A stretch of 64,000 nt of DNA, taken from contig JAKEKT010000066.1 in NCBI GenBank assembly GCA_021495925.1, positions 1-64,000 on the forward strand, given 5' to 3'. Position numbers and translations under genes: made by a program. Shown piece after piece: positions 34,191-45,302 of this stretch; positions within the stretch are counted from its first letter, which is position 1, and every line of letters begins with the position of its first letter. Under the pieces are notes generated by a model. The model was not told the DNA's origin. It saw only the letters and a program-made list of their open reading frames with translations, and did not search any database. The DNA is from Diplodia intermedia (Eukaryota > Ascomycota > Dothideomycetes > Botryosphaeriales > Botryosphaeriaceae).

Positions 34191-35159
34191 ATGAACTTGC
34201 AGGAATCAGCAACTTCACGCAAAGGACCAACTGTGCATGGCTCCAGCACCTCGGTTCTAATCGCACCGAGGACCAATCAAAACACCCTCAACGTCAGGGA
34301 AGCCAGGGAGATTTGGGAACACGCGACCCTCCTCTTCAGGAATTATGACTGGTCCGAGGCTATCATCCATATCCAACGCCTGCTCCGGCGCTCTCGGGGC
34401 ACGCCTGGCCTCAACCATGCCGCAGTATGGGCCAACCTGGGCATCTTGCGCATGCACTTGGGCGAATACTACCTAGCACTCGAAGCCTTCCAAAAGGCCA
34501 TGCAGAAGGCGGGGGTCAGCGTAGCCAAGACGGCCGATCTCGATGATGGACAGCGTACGTTTCCTTCTCACTCTCCCTTGTCTGCTTCGAGTGAGTGCGT
34601 GAGCAAGCCAGCACGGCTGACTAACGGCTCCTTCGTATGACAGCACCGCGAAACCCTATGCTGACACTGGAACCCTCATCGACAGAAACCTTACCCAATG
34701 TAGTATTTGCGTCAGCAGCCGAGCCTGGACCGTCATCCTCTTCACTTGCACACAGCCCACATCTGGATCCGGGGCCATGGCCGCGGTTGCGGAACCAACC
34801 GAGCAGCCGCGCGGCAGGAGGAATGCGATCAGCAGCAGGATCAGCAGCTGCTGCAGCAACAACAACATCCTCGTCGTCGTCTCCACCGCCATTGCCCGTA
34901 GCAACAGCAACAACAGATCTGCGCACCACAGCCGCCCTCGTTAGGCACCATCAGCATCACGAGGCTCAGGCGACTCGTCATCACCATCACCACCACCACC
35001 ACCCAAACGATCACCTGCGCCGTTACGGCGGCCGCCTTGACACTTCCAACACCACCACTAACACGAACCTTCGTAATCGTGATCCCCGTCCAACTGCGAC
35101 CGCCGCCATCTATCCTTTCCTCGCCGGCCTGGCCGCGTATCACCTCCCCCGCGACGTCG

Positions 35160-35194
<35 letters not shown>

Positions 35195-35491
35195 GGCAGC
35201 GGCAGTGGCAGTGCTGCTTCCGCCGGCCTCCACCTTGCTCGGCGCCTCTTCCACACGTGCCTGTCGCTGCTCCCACCGCGGGAGACGGACGGCGACGAGG
35301 TCAAGGTCGACCTGCGACCGCTCGGCTTGGCGTGGGAGCTGGAGCGCACGCGCGTCGTTTGGAACGCGCGCATCTGCGCCGTGCAGGCCGCGTGGGAGGA
35401 GGGCAGGGGTGAGTTGCTCGCGGGAAGGCGGTGGGGCGTCAATGGGATGCCCGCCGGTTTGTGTTTCGAGTTTGTGGCGGAGGGGCGGTGA
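34191..35491 (+). CDS. TPR-repeat protein with poly-His and poly-Asp tracts
   Basis: Two exons, 34191-34554 and 34644-35491, give 403 residues. The N-terminal part (about residues 38-112) is helical and TPR-like: WEHATLLFRNYDWSEAIIHI and WANLGILRMHLGEYYLALEAF. The middle is low complexity, with Ser/Ala runs, eight consecutive His and ten consecutive Asp residues. The C-terminal block resumes a helical pattern (LHLARRLFHTCLSLLP; LRPLGLAWELERTRVVWNARIC). A TPR array whose last helices contain LGLxxxLxxxxVxWN is reminiscent of the fungal NADPH-oxidase regulator NoxR and p67phox. However, the PB1 and C-terminal domains of NoxR are missing, so this is only a resemblance. Function unknown. The low-complexity middle is expected to vary between strains. 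Confidence 0.65.
35161..35191. repeat. (CGA)10 microsatellite inside the TPR gene
   Basis: About ten uninterrupted CGA/GAC units encode the poly-Asp tract of the TPR protein. A change in unit number would alter the tract length without shifting the frame. Confidence 0.9.
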
Positions 35492-36308
35492 GAGAGTTGT
35501 TGGGGGAGCGGGAGTGGGTGAGTGGGTGAGTGAGTGAGTTGAGAGGGCGGAGGGAGGGGGGCGAGAGTGTGGTTGGTTGGCTGGCTGGCTGATCGGGGAG
35601 TTGGGTACGGAGGTGCAGAGATAAGCGTGTAAAGGACGAATGGAAATGGTACTTTCCGTCCTTTTTTTGCTTGATGTGATTGTGTGCCGCTGCACAGTGG
35701 TGTGCTTGTGGGAACGTAGGTGGCAAGAACAGCTCACTGGTTGTGCCTGCCCAGATCCGGATGTCCAGACTCTACACTCACACGTGCCGCCTTTCGTTTC
35801 TTCAATAGATATCAGAAGCGGAATCTTGTTGCATGGTTGAGAGATTGCGCGGTACCGGCGTTTGGCGGTTGGTGATGCCACTCGTGGTTCAGTGGTGTGT
35901 CTACACGCATCAACTGCATTTGATTCACCGGATCAAACATCCCAAACATGTGCCGAACACTTTCCTTACCTATCTAGCCACAATGGTCCCAACAAGAGGC
36001 CCAGTGAGCTTTTTCAGAAGCCTGTTCAATAGTGGAGTTTCATTCCGCGGGACAAAAATACATTGAACTTACATCCACTTGACAGTCTTTCCCTTAAGTT
36101 GCCACGGAAAAGTCCCAAATGCTCCGGTTCAACTCAGGCACTCTCACTACCTTCGATTGTCATGTTCGCAATGACGTTCGCAATGACGTTCGCGCACAAT
36201 CCTGCTGATCAGCGAGGGGCTTGGGCCATCCATAACTATTCTGTCGTAAGGTTTGTTTTCTATATAGTCTCCAAGAGTTGTCGCTAGTGGTGGTCAACAT
36301 AGGCTCGT

Positions 36309-36332
36309 ATTAGGGGGTAGAAGCCTCCTAAT
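36309..36332. repeat. Short inverted repeat (hairpin)
   Basis: attaggggg and cctcctaat are inverted around a 6-nt loop, with one G-T wobble. No poly-T follows immediately. It is an isolated structure in non-coding DNA. Confidence 0.7.
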
Positions 36333-37328
36333 CCGATTGCAACGAAAGAATCTCTATTCTTCACTGTTCGCTTCGTCTGCGGTGGTCTTGTGAGTCGGCG
36401 TGGGAGAACGTGACAGCACATCACCCTTCCATGATTGCTTAGTACATATGGGGGAAATCATCAATATTCAATGATGGAGCTCTTTTGCATGCTGCCATAC
36501 TTTTATCCCCTCTTCATTCAATTAAATGGTGAGGGTAGCAGAGGAATCTTCCCTATCAAGGTAACGAGATGACCGCAAAGCGCCAAGTAGCTCAGTTCGC
36601 GTATCAAATAAAACGAGAGTGATTATTGACCTTTTGGTGTGGTCTCCCATGTGGAAAGCTCCCAGCAATTTTCATACCCCGCTGGATTTACGCACCTTCC
36701 GAGGTTTCTTAAGTTCAGAACTGTTTCTCGAGAGCCGAAAGCCTTATCACACATGGCACAGAAGCCAAACGGGTCATGCGGGTACGAGGTTCATCTGCAA
36801 CATTCAACGTCAGGACAGATGTAGAATATGAAGCACTCTTCCCAGACGGCTGATTTTAATCGAGCAAACACTTCAACCAAGCAAACTAACATTCTATATC
36901 TGCCTACCACGCCTACAATTGTCGCTGGAGCCCGACACGATTACAAAGCACGTTCTCTGCCTCCATCAGGCACCACGCTATTGAACCTCCGCAGTCTACA
37001 CGTTATCATCGAAGGCCGGCGATGCTCTTCGACGCCACGCGCCACGAACAAGGACAGCCCCCACCATCTTCGCGGAGTGAAGCGCACCCGTGAGACAAAT
37101 AGAACAAGGGGCACCCCCAATATCATATGACGCTACCGGAACAATAAATAGTCTCCTGTCTCACAAGCCCTCGCATACACACCCGTCTGTCACCGCAGCG
37201 AGACACGCGACACAGTATTGACACGACGGCGAAGGGAAAGTCGTTGAACAGCCATGCTCATAGAGTCCATAGTTCCCCAATCACCATCTGTGTCCACCGT
37301 TACCCGCATCTTTTCGAGGATCCTCAGT

Positions 37329-37348
37329 AAAAAAAAAAAAAAAAAAAA
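37329..37348. repeat. A20 homopolymer
   Basis: Twenty consecutive A residues in intergenic DNA. This may be a chance tract or the remnant of a poly(A) tail; no retroposed gene was recognised next to it. Confidence 0.9.
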
Positions 37349-38632
37349 GGAAGAGGCGGAATCCCTCGCAGGAGTGAAAGAAAAAGGAAGTGGCAGGTGT
37401 TCAACCAACCGAGACAACAAAAACAAAGAAGGCAAAAACGCCCAGCCACCCACTCAACAAACGATTGCATTCCAAAGCCAAGACTCACCTGCCACACTTG
37501 CAGCCACCTGAATCTGCCACACCCTGGCACCAGCGCTTTTCCTTGGAACGTACGTCTGTCTAATTACCACACTAGCAGACAATGAATGCACGTGATGATC
37601 GATCCCGGCACGCACGCATACGGGGAATGAGTCAGTTGAATGAGAGGAGAGAATCCCCATGGGTCAAAGAGCAAAACAACGAAAGGCGCGTTATTCCAGC
37701 GCTGCTGCTGCTCTCCGCCCATGGGGGAAAAAATCTATTTACTGCAATGTTCCTTGTTTTTTCTCCTTCGATCGCCAGAACCAGTCAAGGCCTAAGCGTC
37801 CGTTTCAAAATGGTGGGTAGCCACAGCGAACGATGTTCCCATCTAAGCTAAGCTATTTCGCTGTCCTGCCGTATGAATGCTGACGACATGGATCGGCTGG
37901 ACCAATTTTCCCCATTTCTCTTTGACCGGAAACCAAACAAAAAAGAACCATTCCCACCGTAATTTCCTCCGTCTATGCGTTGAGTTGAAAAAGTGACAAA
38001 TCTGCGTACCGTCTGTTTTCGATGATGACGATACCGATTAGCGGATCGAGCCCTTGATGTTGAAAATAATGCTGGCGCTCGTCCTGCTCGATGGCGTGAA
38101 CAGCGCCAAAGACGTGATGAAACCAAAGCTCGTTGTTCCTTCCTTCGTGAGGGGTATAATGTGCCCTTCAAAATAACAAATCCGAATTACCAAGATGCCC
38201 CTGCGAAATTTCACCCATGCCATTCTCAATTAGAATGGCCTCTTCCAAGAATGCCCCGGGTAGTCATTCCAATGCACGAAACCAAAGACAACATGCTCTC
38301 CTAAAGTCAGCGCTTGACTGTGATAGGAGTTGAGGTAATCCGATGTCGACATGAAGACCCGTGACCAACATAAATGGGGTGGCGGCTCGGGCACGAGGAG
38401 CCAGCGCGGGCCCCATGACCAGTAAAACGCCAAGGTAGAAGTGGACGACAAGAATTCGATGCGAATAACGTCGAGAAAAGCAAAATGCAAGTGGTGAGTG
38501 TAGAGTCCGTACTGCAACGTGCGCAGCTATAATTAAAAAGTCGTAAGGTTGGCCGGTCGAAATGAGATATGACGACCGCAGTCACCAGGCAGGAGGCCCG
38601 GCGGAGGTTTGATAGCATGATGACGTCGAATG

Positions 38633-39901
38633 TTACATCGAGCCCATCTTCAGCAAGGCCTCGATCGCATCTCTCTCTTGCGGGTTTTGTTGGGCGATGC
38701 TTGTCCAGCCGGCGGGCGCGGCGCCGGCGAGGTGGGGGGCGCGTTCCTGATAGCTTGCGGAGACGCCTCGGGAGCTGCCTCTGCTCTTCATGTACGCGTT
38801 CGCAAAGCTCCGCGACTGTGGCGACATCCTTGCTCGGGCAGTAACGCTCCGTGACAGCTGATTATAGTCCCTCATGACACCGCCACCGCCCAAGCCACCC
38901 GCGAATCCGCCCATGCTGCTCTGACGTAAGACTTGGGCGCCGATACCGGCCCAGTCCTCTTCGTCCGTAGCCTCGTCCTCTTCGTCGATTTCGATGTCGT
39001 CATCCATGTTTTCCGGCGCCGGCGGAGAGTCGTAGCCAGCCTCGTCGCCATCCATGGACATCTTGTCGGCCTCGTGTTCGGCCATGTTCATGTCCACATC
39101 ATAATCGGAAACGTCATGACCACTCATCGCGGAGCTGGCAGCCCAACTGCCGGAATAGAGGTCCTCGCGGCGAGCGAACTGGCCGTGGCGTTCGCCGTGG
39201 CCCACGCGTGGTATACGGAGACCATCTGCGGACATGGCGTAGCTGTCTGGAACGCTGGCAGGAGGCGAAAAGGCTGACTGCCTCGTGCCGTGGACCGGAA
39301 TGCCGGTACCGGTGGGGTTGCGTTCCGGGCGCGGTTGGCCCATGATGTACGCATCCCAGCGGCCCCAACCGACCTTCTCGAACACGATCTCGCCTTCGGA
39401 GACTGCACTGCTACCAACAGTGCGGCTCTCCAGCGCGGCAACAACCAACCTGCGCGCCTTGGCTTGTGGTATGCGGGAGAAACCCGGAACAGACTGTGCC
39501 AAGTTCATGAGAACATGGCGGATGGCCACAGGTCCATTGTTCAGCAAGATATCTGGGAGGTGATGCTTGGCGAGCATGGTGGGAGTAATGGTATCGGCGG
39601 CCTCGAGGCCCGAGAGGGCGGCGCTGGAAAGCGGCGCAGGGGCCGGGGGCTGTTCGGCGTCGAACAGGTCGACGTCGGAGTCGTTCTGAGCATGGGAATT
39701 GGTATGAGGGACCGAGGAGGAGTGCAGCTTGTGCTGCGGAGGAAGGGTCGGGGAGATGGAGTTCGGCGGCGTAGGGAGCATGGCGGCTCGGTGGTTGCCC
39801 GTGGCGGGGTCGTAAGGCTTGGGGATTTCGACGGAGGAGGACTGGGAAGCAAAGGCCCTCGCAAAGGGAGAGACAGGCTTGCTTGGGGCGGTGGATGCCA
39901 T
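38633..39901 (-). CDS. STB3: Stb3-family Sin3-binding DNA-binding protein
   Basis: An uninterrupted frame of 422 residues. The conserved Stb3 domain lies at about residues 105-190, with HHLPDILLNNGPVAIRHVL, SVPGFSRIPQAKARRLVVAA and IVFEKVGWGRWDAY. In yeast Stb3 binds the ribosomal RNA processing element upstream of ribosome-biogenesis genes and recruits Sin3/Rpd3 histone deacetylase under TOR and Sch9 control. The sequence ahead of the domain is Pro/Ser-rich. After the domain comes an acidic stretch (MDDDIEIDEEDEATDEED) and a Gly-rich segment. The end (NPQERDAIEALLKMGSM) is probably a conserved short helix. No intron is needed. Confidence 0.92.
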   Translation of the reverse strand: MASTAPSKPVSPFARAFASQSSSVEIPKPYDPATGNHRAAMLPTPPNSISPTLPPQHKLHSSSVPHTNSHAQNDSDVDLFDAEQPPAPAPLSSAALSGLEAADTITPTMLAKHHLPDILLNNGPVAIRHVLMNLAQSVPGFSRIPQAKARRLVVAALESRTVGSSAVSEGEIVFEKVGWGRWDAYIMGQPRPERNPTGTGIPVHGTRQSAFSPPASVPDSYAMSADGLRIPRVGHGERHGQFARREDLYSGSWAASSAMSGHDVSDYDVDMNMAEHEADKMSMDGDEAGYDSPPAPENMDDDIEIDEEDEATDEEDWAGIGAQVLRQSSMGGFAGGLGGGGVMRDYNQLSRSVTARARMSPQSRSFANAYMKSRGSSRGVSASYQERAPHLAGAAPAGWTSIAQQNPQERDAIEALLKMGSM

Positions 39902-41051
39902 GTTGGGTGGTTGCGCGGTGGGTAGTCGCTTCTATATGTGCGAAGGCATGAGTCAGCGGGTTGCGGCGAGCGGCAATAGGAGAGACAGCGGGCTCTTTGT
40001 GCCCGACACAGGGGTACCCACGTAGGCGTCAAGCTGCAGGAACGTGTGTTTGACTGGCGCGAAGTATGCGACGGGTTGTCGGCGTGTGGATGAAGACGGC
40101 GAAGCAGTTTGGGAGCGCTGCGTCGGCCGGATGCGGAGGCGCGTTGCGGGTGGGCTGGCTGCAAGGCTGCTTGCTGACTGGAGCTGAGCCGCAGGGGTGA
40201 AGCTGGGGGCGTCGGTCGCAGACTGTCGCTTTTTGGGGTTTCGATGTCGCGGGAGAACGGATGCTGGCGTGTCTTTGTGTTGTGTGCTGTTGAGGTCTGG
40301 AAGGGTGCCAGACGTCGCGACCTGGGCAGTTCCTTGGTTGTTGCTTTGCTGTAGCACGGATCAGGCGGGCCTGCCAGCCTGCGCCAACAGGTGCGCCAAA
40401 GGAAGGCACACTGGCGCGATGGCGCGATCTGATTGGCGGCGACGGCAGTGATAACTGACCAAGGCGGCGGGCGCTGATTACGGGTGGCATGGCTGGATTA
40501 GTAGGATTAGCTGGATTAGCTGCTCCTCCTCCTCCGGCGGCGAATACTCGCGTCCCAGGCTTCAGCCGTAGGAGCACTCAGGGACCGCGCCGTCGCAGGA
40601 CCCTGCGCTGCTTCCCGCCCTGCGCTGCGTCCCGCTGAGCACTCCGCGCCCGCGGTGAAGCTGCCATCCGCCTGCGGTAGCGCTGTCGCAAGCCAAACGT
40701 CACGCGCGGCGCTCCCCTGTCGGCGCCAGCATCCCACATCCCACTCTCTCGTGCCGATGCGGAGCGCGACGGAGGATCCACCGCCGCCAGAGCACGTCCC
40801 CACGGCAAAGGTCGGAAAGTGGATTCGCAGCGCACCAACGGCACTTGGAGACTGCCCAACACCATGCGCCCGTTCCCCGCACACCGAGCCCGCCCGAGCG
40901 CCAAGGCGCACTGCGCGATAATGCCCACACTGCGCGGCAAAAAAGCAACCAGCGCTCCACGTGCCCCTCTTCGCGCTCCTCCGGTGCAGCCGCAGTCGTC
41001 ACTCCGGCTGCTGCTGGAGCACGTATTTTCGCACCGCCTGCCGCCCATGAG
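39902..41051. other. Spacer between STB3 start and TOP3 end
   Basis: About 1.15 kb of GC-rich DNA containing the STB3 promoter and the TOP3 3' flank. Frames such as those at 40516-41048 on the minus strand are read-through of TOP3 DNA beyond its likely stop and are not protein-like. Confidence 0.5.
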
Positions 41052-43247
41052 TTAGCTTGCTGTGGCCTGATGCGGAACCAAACAGAAAATCGACGATTGT
41101 GCGCGCCCAGTGCGCACACGTGTCGCCGCCTTGAAACCGCCGCGGTACTTACGTCCTTGAGACAGTGGATCTGTGCCGTCGTACGCACATACACCTCGCG
41201 ATACTGCTCTAGGCTCTGATGAACCACATCATGCTTCGTCGTGGACCCGGCGCAAATGGCGCGCATTTGCTGCTCCATCTGTAGTGCGTGCCCCGCTTGG
41301 CGTCAGTAGGAATCCCACAATCCGCCTGCCCGAATTTCCAAAATTCACAGGGAATTTGACGCACCTGCTTGCGCAAGAACGGCTTGCTCAAACTCGTCTC
41401 GAAGCCTACGTCGTCGTAGCCAGTGATCAATGCCACGCCCAACGTCGTTGGGATGAACTCATGCATGCCACTGCCACCTCCGCGGGTCGCTGCAGTGCTG
41501 CCCCCTCGTCCACCACGACCCCTTCCCCTGCCCCCTCTGGCCCCTCCGCCCCGGCCACCCGGCGCACCTGCTTCCATATCCTCACCGCCGGCGCCTCCAT
41601 ATCCACCGCCACGGGGACGAGTCATGACATATTCGCGCTCCTTGATTTTGGCGATGTGTTCGGCCATTGTGGCATCCGTGCCGATGCCGTTCGCGTCCAT
41701 CAACGATATCAGCTCGGGTTCCGTCAGGTACCCAGGTGGGCTTGTCTTGCCCTCACCCATGTTGGCTTCTGTGGGCTCAAACTCCTCGCCTACGGTGAAG
41801 GTCGGAAGCTGCTGGCTGCTTTCCCATTTATCGTAAGGATATACGTCGAGGTAGTTGCGCTCGAGCACTTTCAAACCGTGTGTGCGGAATGTCTCGCTTC
41901 CGTACAGGATCTCGATGTCTGTCGCCTCGCCTTTGGCGTCTTCGGAACAGCATGCTAGGAACCGACGGACCACGAACTCGTAGACTCGTCGCTCATTCTC
42001 ATCACGAAGGGCTGTCTTTTCCACATAGTTGACGGGGTGGATTGGAGGATGAGCTTGGTCATTGTTGCGTCCGTTCCTGGGTTGTTGAAAGCCACCTCCA
42101 GTGAGGCCTTGTGCATACTGTCCCCAGTCTCTTGATTGGTGCTGTTTCTCGATGATCTTCTTGAGGTCCATGCCCTTATCGAACTGATCTGTTTCCGTGC
42201 GAGGGTAACTTATCCAGCCACTTTGATAAAGCTTCTCGGCAGCTTTCATGACCGCTTGACTGTCCATGCGTAGATAACGGCTGCCCATCTTTTGAAGTTC
42301 AACCGTGGTTAAAGGAAAAGGCCGCCATTTGGTCGTAGGTTTCCTTTGCATTTTGGTCACTTTTGCCTTGCGAGCTGTCAGGCAGCGCTCGAAGATGATG
42401 GTCACGGCCATACGGTCGAAAAGGTGGCCACGTGCCCAGTTGAAGTTAACTTTGATACCCTCCTTGAGGTGCATGACTTTGATATTCCAGAATGTCTCTG
42501 GCACGAAATTCTTGACGCGAAAATAGCGGTCCACAACGAAACCCAGCGTTGGGAACTGGCACGATCCATAGCTGATGACGCCCTCACGGGGGACCATGGA
42601 GCCCAACGTCTGCGTCTGCATGCGCGTGAAGGCCGCGCCAATGCGGAGGTCGAGCTCGATCCTTGCAGCCACAGCCTGTGCAGCTCGCTCATCGATTTCG
42701 ATGGGGTTCCGGGCGGCCGTGAGAACGTGGGCGCGCTCAATGTTGCTGAACCTGGCACGCTTTACCTCAATGGTCCTGTTGCCCTTCAAAGCCCACTCGC
42801 GGATCTCGGTGCCAATGTGCTCGCCCTCCCGATCGCAGTCGGTCCAGATGAACAAGCCATCGCATCGCCTTGCCAATGTCTGAATGTTCTGGGCAATTCC
42901 TTTCTTGTCATCGGCGACAAAGGTCCGGATAGGCGCTTCGAAGAGATCGTGGGGTCGGCAGGAGTTCCAATAGCGATACTGGTCGGTGAAGTCCTGGGAG
43001 GTCAAATGACCAGTGACGGCGGTGAACACGACGGTGCAATTGCCCCAGCGCTGGCCGAAGTTGTATTCAAACTCATGATTGCTGATGTATTGCGTGCCTC
43101 GAACTCGGCTCTGCACGATGGGTTAGCGAGGGAAAAAAGGTTGTAGCCTGGCACGACACTCACGCTCTGCATCTGCCGACCAGAAAGGTGCTCAGCGACA
43201 GCCTTGGCTATCGAGGGCTTTTCAGCCACGCACAGAATCCTTCCCAT
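41052..43247 (-). CDS. TOP3: DNA topoisomerase III
   Basis: Four exons (43247-43164, 43110-41365, 41278-41153, 41066-41052) give 656 residues. Type IA topoisomerases cut one DNA strand through a Tyr and pass another. With the RecQ helicase and Rmi1, Top3 dissolves recombination intermediates. The Toprim domain starts at residue 2 (GRILCVAEKPSIAKAVAEHL) and contains the metal-binding DCDREGE at 119-125. The catalytic Tyr330 lies in ISYPRTETDQF. Other family motifs are SCQFPTLGFVVDRY and NGIGTDATMAEHI. A Gly/Arg-rich (RGG) segment of about 45 residues is inserted at about 532-576, before HEFIPTTLGVALI. The last 15-nt exon (Ala-Thr-Ala-Ser-stop) is inferred from good splice sites and because homologues end soon after the preceding helix. 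Reading through the donor instead gives non-conserved sequence. Confidence 0.93.
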
Positions 43248-43506
43248 GCTGCCAGGCGCATGTCCGCGAGAGTGCTGAAGGAAGGGTTCGGGTTTGCGGT
43301 CGTGGCGAGGTGCGCCCACGCGTTTGGTGGTTTTTGCAGCGTCTGGCAGGAGCGACGGAGCTTTGACGCGGGGGCCGCCGCTAGCGTCGGATCCCTGTGT
43401 CGATCTCTCAATCTCGTCTGGTGGTGACGTCGCGACGTCCCCATCTTCTATAACACACCACAGCGCCTACACTTCCGTCGCTTTCCTCCTTCTCTACCCT
43501 CCAGCA
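43248..43506. promoter_or_regulatory. Compact divergent promoter of TOP3 and DUF1295 genes
   Basis: Only 259 bp separate the two ATGs, so both promoters must overlap or abut. The last part before the plus-strand ATG is CT-rich (ctttcctccttctctaccct), as in many fungal core promoters. Confidence 0.55.
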
Positions 43507-44747
43507 ATGCCTCTGGTAGCCTCCAACACAGTGCTGCCGGCAATCAAGTCCCTCGGCGATTGCGCCGACTGGGCCAAAACCGTCGAGCCCTTCATCCCCC
43601 AACTGAAGACGCTGCCCTACGAAATCGCCCAGCATGTGACGAGCCTTGAGGAGCTAAAGGCCATTTACGTGGCAACGAACCCCCTCATCTCTGGCTTTGC
43701 GTTTTCTCTCGCTATCGCTCCTCTGTTTCTCCTTGCCTCGGAGATCAACAGGAATTACTCCCAGGTGGATCGCTTTTGGAGCCTCTTGCCGACCGTTTAC
43801 AATGCTCACTACTCGCTTTGGGCGTACCTGGCCGGAGTACCGGCTGCGAAAGTTGACAACGTATTGGCCTTCAGTATGCTCTGGAGTGTAAGCCCTCTGG
43901 CCCAGAAATCAAGTGTACAGATCACTAAGCAACACAGATTCGTTTGACCTACAACTACTGGCGAAAGGGCGGGTACAGCGTTGGCTCGGAGGACTACCGC
44001 TGGGAGATAATCAAGTCAAAAGTTCCTGCTGCTGTGTTCTTTCTCTTCAACGTTACTTTTATTTCCACGATTCAGAGTGTAAGTTTGCTGCTTTCGCCTG
44101 AAGCATTCGGCGGCTGCTGATCCACCTTCAGGTACTGTTATTTGCAGTGACGACGCCGACGTACATCTTGCTTCTGAGCTCGCACCTCACCGGGGAAGGC
44201 ATGGCAACAGCTGACACCATCTTCACTCGGGCCCTCATCGCGCTGGTGGTGGTTGAGTGGTTCTCAGACCAGCAACAGTGGAGTAAGTAATACGGCGCCA
44301 AAGTTAACCACCTTACCCGAGCCTGACCGCACCACCACAGACTACCAGACCGCCAAGCATGAGTACCTCCGCACCGCAGTCGTCCCCAAGGAGTGGAAGC
44401 GCGCCGATCTCGACCGTGGCTTCAACGTCTCGGGCCTCTGGGCGTACTCCCGGCACCCGAACTTCGCGGCCGAGCAGGCTGTCTGGGTCGTCCTCTACCA
44501 GTGGGCCTGCTTCGACACGGAAGTCTACATGAACTGGACCTTCGCCGGCGCCATGTCGTACCTCCTGCTGTTCCAGGGCAGCACCTGGCTCACGGAGCTC
44601 CTCACGGCGGGCAAGTATCCCGAGTACAAGGAGTACCAGAAGCAGGTGGGCAAGTTCCTGCCGTCGCCGTTCCGCGGTGGCTACAAGCCGCCGACTGAGC
44701 CTGCCAAGGCGCAAGTTAGCAAGAGCGCTGCCGGAAAGAAGAAATGA
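43507..44747 (+). CDS. DUF1295 multi-pass membrane protein (steroid 5-alpha-reductase-like)
   Basis: Four exons (43507-43887, 43938-44078, 44132-44282, 44341-44747) encode 359 residues. The DUF1295 family (3-oxo-5-alpha-steroid 4-dehydrogenase superfamily) groups integral membrane proteins with a C-terminal cofactor-binding signature, visible as LDRGFNVSGLWAYSRHPNFAAEQAVW. The Tyr-Ser-Arg-His-Pro-Asn-Phe core is the hallmark. Membrane segments are predicted at about residues 63-80, 95-110, 158-190, 200-220 and 275-310. The N-terminal motif RFWSLLPTVYNAHY is also conserved in the family. The tail is Lys-rich (SKSAAGKKK) and could be an ER-retention-type signal. The substrate is unknown; a lipid or sterol reductase role is inferred from the superfamily. 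Confidence 0.92.
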
Positions 44748-45302
44748 TTGATGTGAAAGGAGGGAAAGCAAGCTACTATGGCGATCTTGACATAAATTAG
44801 CCAGTCCCGCTAATGAGCGTACATTATTCGGTCCACATAGCGATATTTCCTCTTGATACGCAGTTAAATCGGATTAATTGTAGCTGCTCAGTGGATTGCA
44901 AGGCAAGAAAATGAAAAATGAAAAAGTTCTATCCGCAAAGATATTCCTATGAAGGCGATCCAAGCAGACACGAACTTGAGCGCGGTTTTACGATTGTACA
45001 AAAAGTGCCTTAACGAAGGATACTACTCACGCATAATCATGTGAAATAGATGCAGGTCGGCCTGAATATGGTGCAACTTGCTATCAACGAAAAGGTTTCG
45101 TTGGTATCCACGCACTACATGGACTAGTATCAAGCGAGCAATGTGCAAAGGTGAGTTTACAAAGCAAGTTCATTCATTGTAGAGCTAACATCTGCTGAAA
45201 CGAGCGTAACGGAGACCAGTCGTCCAGAAACGGACCACCGATTTTCCCAAAGCTCTGCCACCATCCACCCGCACGAGACGCGCGCAAGGAGACACTTCTT
45301 CC
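44748..45302. other. Convergent 3' spacer, AT-rich
   Basis: About 550 bp between the stop codons of the DUF1295 gene and THI5. It is AT-rich with no open frame and probably consists of both 3' untranslated regions. Confidence 0.55.

Larger units (their letters stand above)
35492..38632. other. Large gene-free spacer with simple repeats
   Basis: About 3.1 kb between convergent genes. It holds a GTGAG/GGGTGA simple stretch at about 35512-35542, short direct repeats of gttcgcaatgac at about 36165-36188, a hairpin at 36309-36332 and a 20-nt A run at 37329-37348. Many stop codons interrupt all frames and no gene is supported. Confidence 0.5.

Noticed and set aside
37329..37348. A20 tract as the tail of a retroposon
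   Set aside because: No coding sequence, target-site duplication or element end was recognised next to it.
40516..41048. Minus-strand frames beyond the TOP3 stop as a TOP3 C-terminal extension
   Set aside because: No GRF or zinc-finger Cys pattern is visible, the sequence is low complexity, and homologues end shortly after the CLKD helix; the short terminal exon explains the region better.
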